From Hordeum vulgare subsp. vulgare (lineage: Eukaryota > Streptophyta > Magnoliopsida > Poales > Poaceae), in contig NC_058518.1 in NCBI RefSeq assembly GCF_904849725.1, positions 507,891,225-507,955,224 of the forward strand: DNA of 64,000 bases, read 5' to 3'. The notes beneath the pieces are model-generated. The model saw nothing but the letters and a program-made list of their open reading frames with translations. It was not told the origin of the DNA and did not search any database. Positions 62,488-64,000 of the stretch are shown in pieces. Position 1 is the first letter of the stretch. Every line of letters begins with the position of its first letter. A program made the position numbers and the translations under genes.

Positions 62488-62680
62488 AGGTGAACAAATA
62501 AGTACGTTTGTTGGTGTACTATTTTTTTTTTTTGAAACCCTTGTTGGTGTACTATTGGTACTACCTAAAACGCAGAGAAGAACGGATATTGCAGTCTCTC
62601 GCGTGTTAATGCGTCTGGTAGTGCAAGTGTGCACGTATTTAACGTCCGAATTTGTAGCCAGCTGCCGGCCATTAGTGTCA
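62488..62680. repeat. Dispersed duplication related to 53780-54060
   Basis: GGTGAACAAATAAGTACGTT, CCTAAAACGCAGAGAAGAAC and GCAAGTGTGCACGTATTTAA match the block near 53.8-54.06 kb in order. The internal GTTGGTGTACTATT is itself repeated around a T-run. Confidence 0.65.
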
Positions 62681-62689
62681 ATCAAAACG

Positions 62690-64000
62690 AACTAATTTTT
62701 AAGGGGACTGCTACCGTAGCTCCTACTCAGGGTCCTCGTCGCCGCACCTTCAGTCCCCTTGGATGGCCGTCCTCGTCGTCGGTCGCCATCCATGTGGTTC
62801 GTCCTTGTCGCAAGTCCCCATCCTCTTCGGTCATCCACCCGTCACCGGTCCTCATCTTGCCGGCCAACCTTGTCGTCGCCTCGACCCATGCAACAGCTGC
62901 ACCTGCGGCTACAGCTCTCACCAGCGATGGTTGTAGCTCCGTCGCCGCCCCTCGCTGTTGATGCTCGCTGCACGGAATTGCATTGGTGGCGGTCACCAGT
63001 CAGTTAACGTCGTTGAATGTATATATGTAGCAAAAAACTTTGATGGTACTAGCAAAATTCAAATATGGTTGCAACAATTTGAATCGCCAGTTGTAGCAAA
63101 CGCCGCATCTACTTTTAACAAAATTGACCCCGCTGGTTACAATATTTCGGTTGAAACTTTCTCAATCTCTGGTTGATGCTTTTTCATCTGCAGGGTGGAG
63201 CCTTTTTTTTAACCGTTGCAATTTTTCATGTGTTCAAAAGAAGTTTGGTTGAAGTTTTTGTACTGGCTGGCTAAAGAGTTTTCAATCTGTGATGGAAGCT
63301 TTTTCATCTGTGGGGTTAAGTTTTTGATAAAACGGTTGCAACTTTCATGCGTCTGGTTAAAGTTCTTTTTTTTTTATCTACTAGACATAGCATATTGCGA
63401 CCATGGATGTAGCACGGGCACCGCCGTTTGCAGCTGTCCGTGTCGTTGTTGCAGCTCCTCCAATCACCATGAATGTAACACGGGACACCTCGGTTCAAGC
63501 GTTGGGACATGCCGTCGGGTACCTGCCGCCTGCTGTCGTGTTCATCTTCGATGAAAGATGGCCGTCGGGGAATTAGGGGATCGAGCCCCCGAGCGTTGGT
63601 AATCGAAGAGAAAGAGGGCAGAGGACAGAGGAGAGGGAGATCTGTGGGGGAGGAGGGATGCGACGGCGACAGGTGGTGCGGGACGGGCGGCCAGAACTGC
63701 GGCGACCAGTAATGCAGAAGTGGCGGTCCGAGCGAGCTACGACGCCGTGATGCAAGGTGAGGAAGCTGCGCAGCTGAGGTACGATGGATCCCGCGACTCG
63801 AGTGCGACCGGCCGAACGCTCGGCGCGCCGTCTTTAAACTTTTTTCAATTTTGAACTGCTCGTCAGACATTGTTTTCTCCTTCACTAATCACGCCGGCCT
63901 GCATGCATGCCATGCCAAAAGAAAAAAGAAAATCACGCGGGTCTGCATAAAACCCCACGCGCACATCGTCACACTTGCACCAGTCCACGCTCGGCTCAAC
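62690..64000. other. Intergenic repeat-like DNA at the window end
   Basis: 62700-63000 is pyrimidine-rich with short frames. 63120-63400 repeats TTTTTCATCTG and GGTTGAAGTTTTT units. 63560-63830 is GC-rich with no domain. A TATA-like GCATAAAACC near 63946 could belong to a gene beyond the window. Confidence 0.3.

Overview
The window looks like plant nuclear DNA from a large, repeat-rich grass genome. The repeats point to the tribe Triticeae (wheat, Aegilops, barley, rye): a BARE/Angela-type copia element, a Sabrina-like gypsy LTR, a 4.4-kb solo LTR of the size described for the Sukkula LARD family, Stowaway MITEs and a CACTA element with hairpin subterminal repeats (TTTAGTCCCGG...CCGGGACTAAAG). 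This rests on recognising repeat types by eye; no database was searched. The window resembles a gene island at its left edge followed by nested transposons.

Layout. 1-9.5 kb is the gene-rich end. It holds an intronless, GC-rich adenylate-forming enzyme of fatty-acyl-AMP-ligase type (1042-2994) and an intronless zinc-finger homeodomain transcription factor (6530-7237). Small MITEs and a duplicated 797-bp minisatellite block lie between and around them. 9.5-12.1 kb has a miniature LTR element on the minus strand and a 676-bp hAT-type element, each with a target-site duplication (TSD). 12.8-19.15 kb is a decayed PIF/Harbinger transposon split by a 4.4-kb solo LTR that landed between its second catalytic Asp and its Glu.

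19.32-31.38 kb is a 12,059-bp CACTA element with a GGA TSD. It carries an apparently intact two-exon DEDDy 3'-5' exonuclease gene, about eight copies of a 338-bp tandem repeat, an internal promoter embedded in subterminal-type repeats, and a decayed TNP1-like gene ending in a Ulp1/C48 protease-like domain. I found no TNP2 transposase, so it is probably non-autonomous. 31.4-39.9 kb holds an inverted-repeat element, a 5'-truncated LINE with a 15-bp TSD, a Harbinger fragment, and AT-rich and hairpin minisatellites. 39.9-48.5 kb is a copia element with nearly identical 1.82-kb LTRs around a decayed internal region. 48.6-53.4 kb is a patchwork of gypsy LTR, LINE and copia LTR fragments. 53.4-64 kb is low in recognisable content: one LRR receptor 5' fragment on the minus strand, locally duplicated intergenic blocks and a GC-rich block.

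Only the FAAL-like enzyme and the ZF-HD factor look like ordinary host genes. The exonuclease gene is intact but lies inside a transposon. Everything else that codes appears to be transposon remains. Nothing suggests that the host genes act together; they are simply neighbours.
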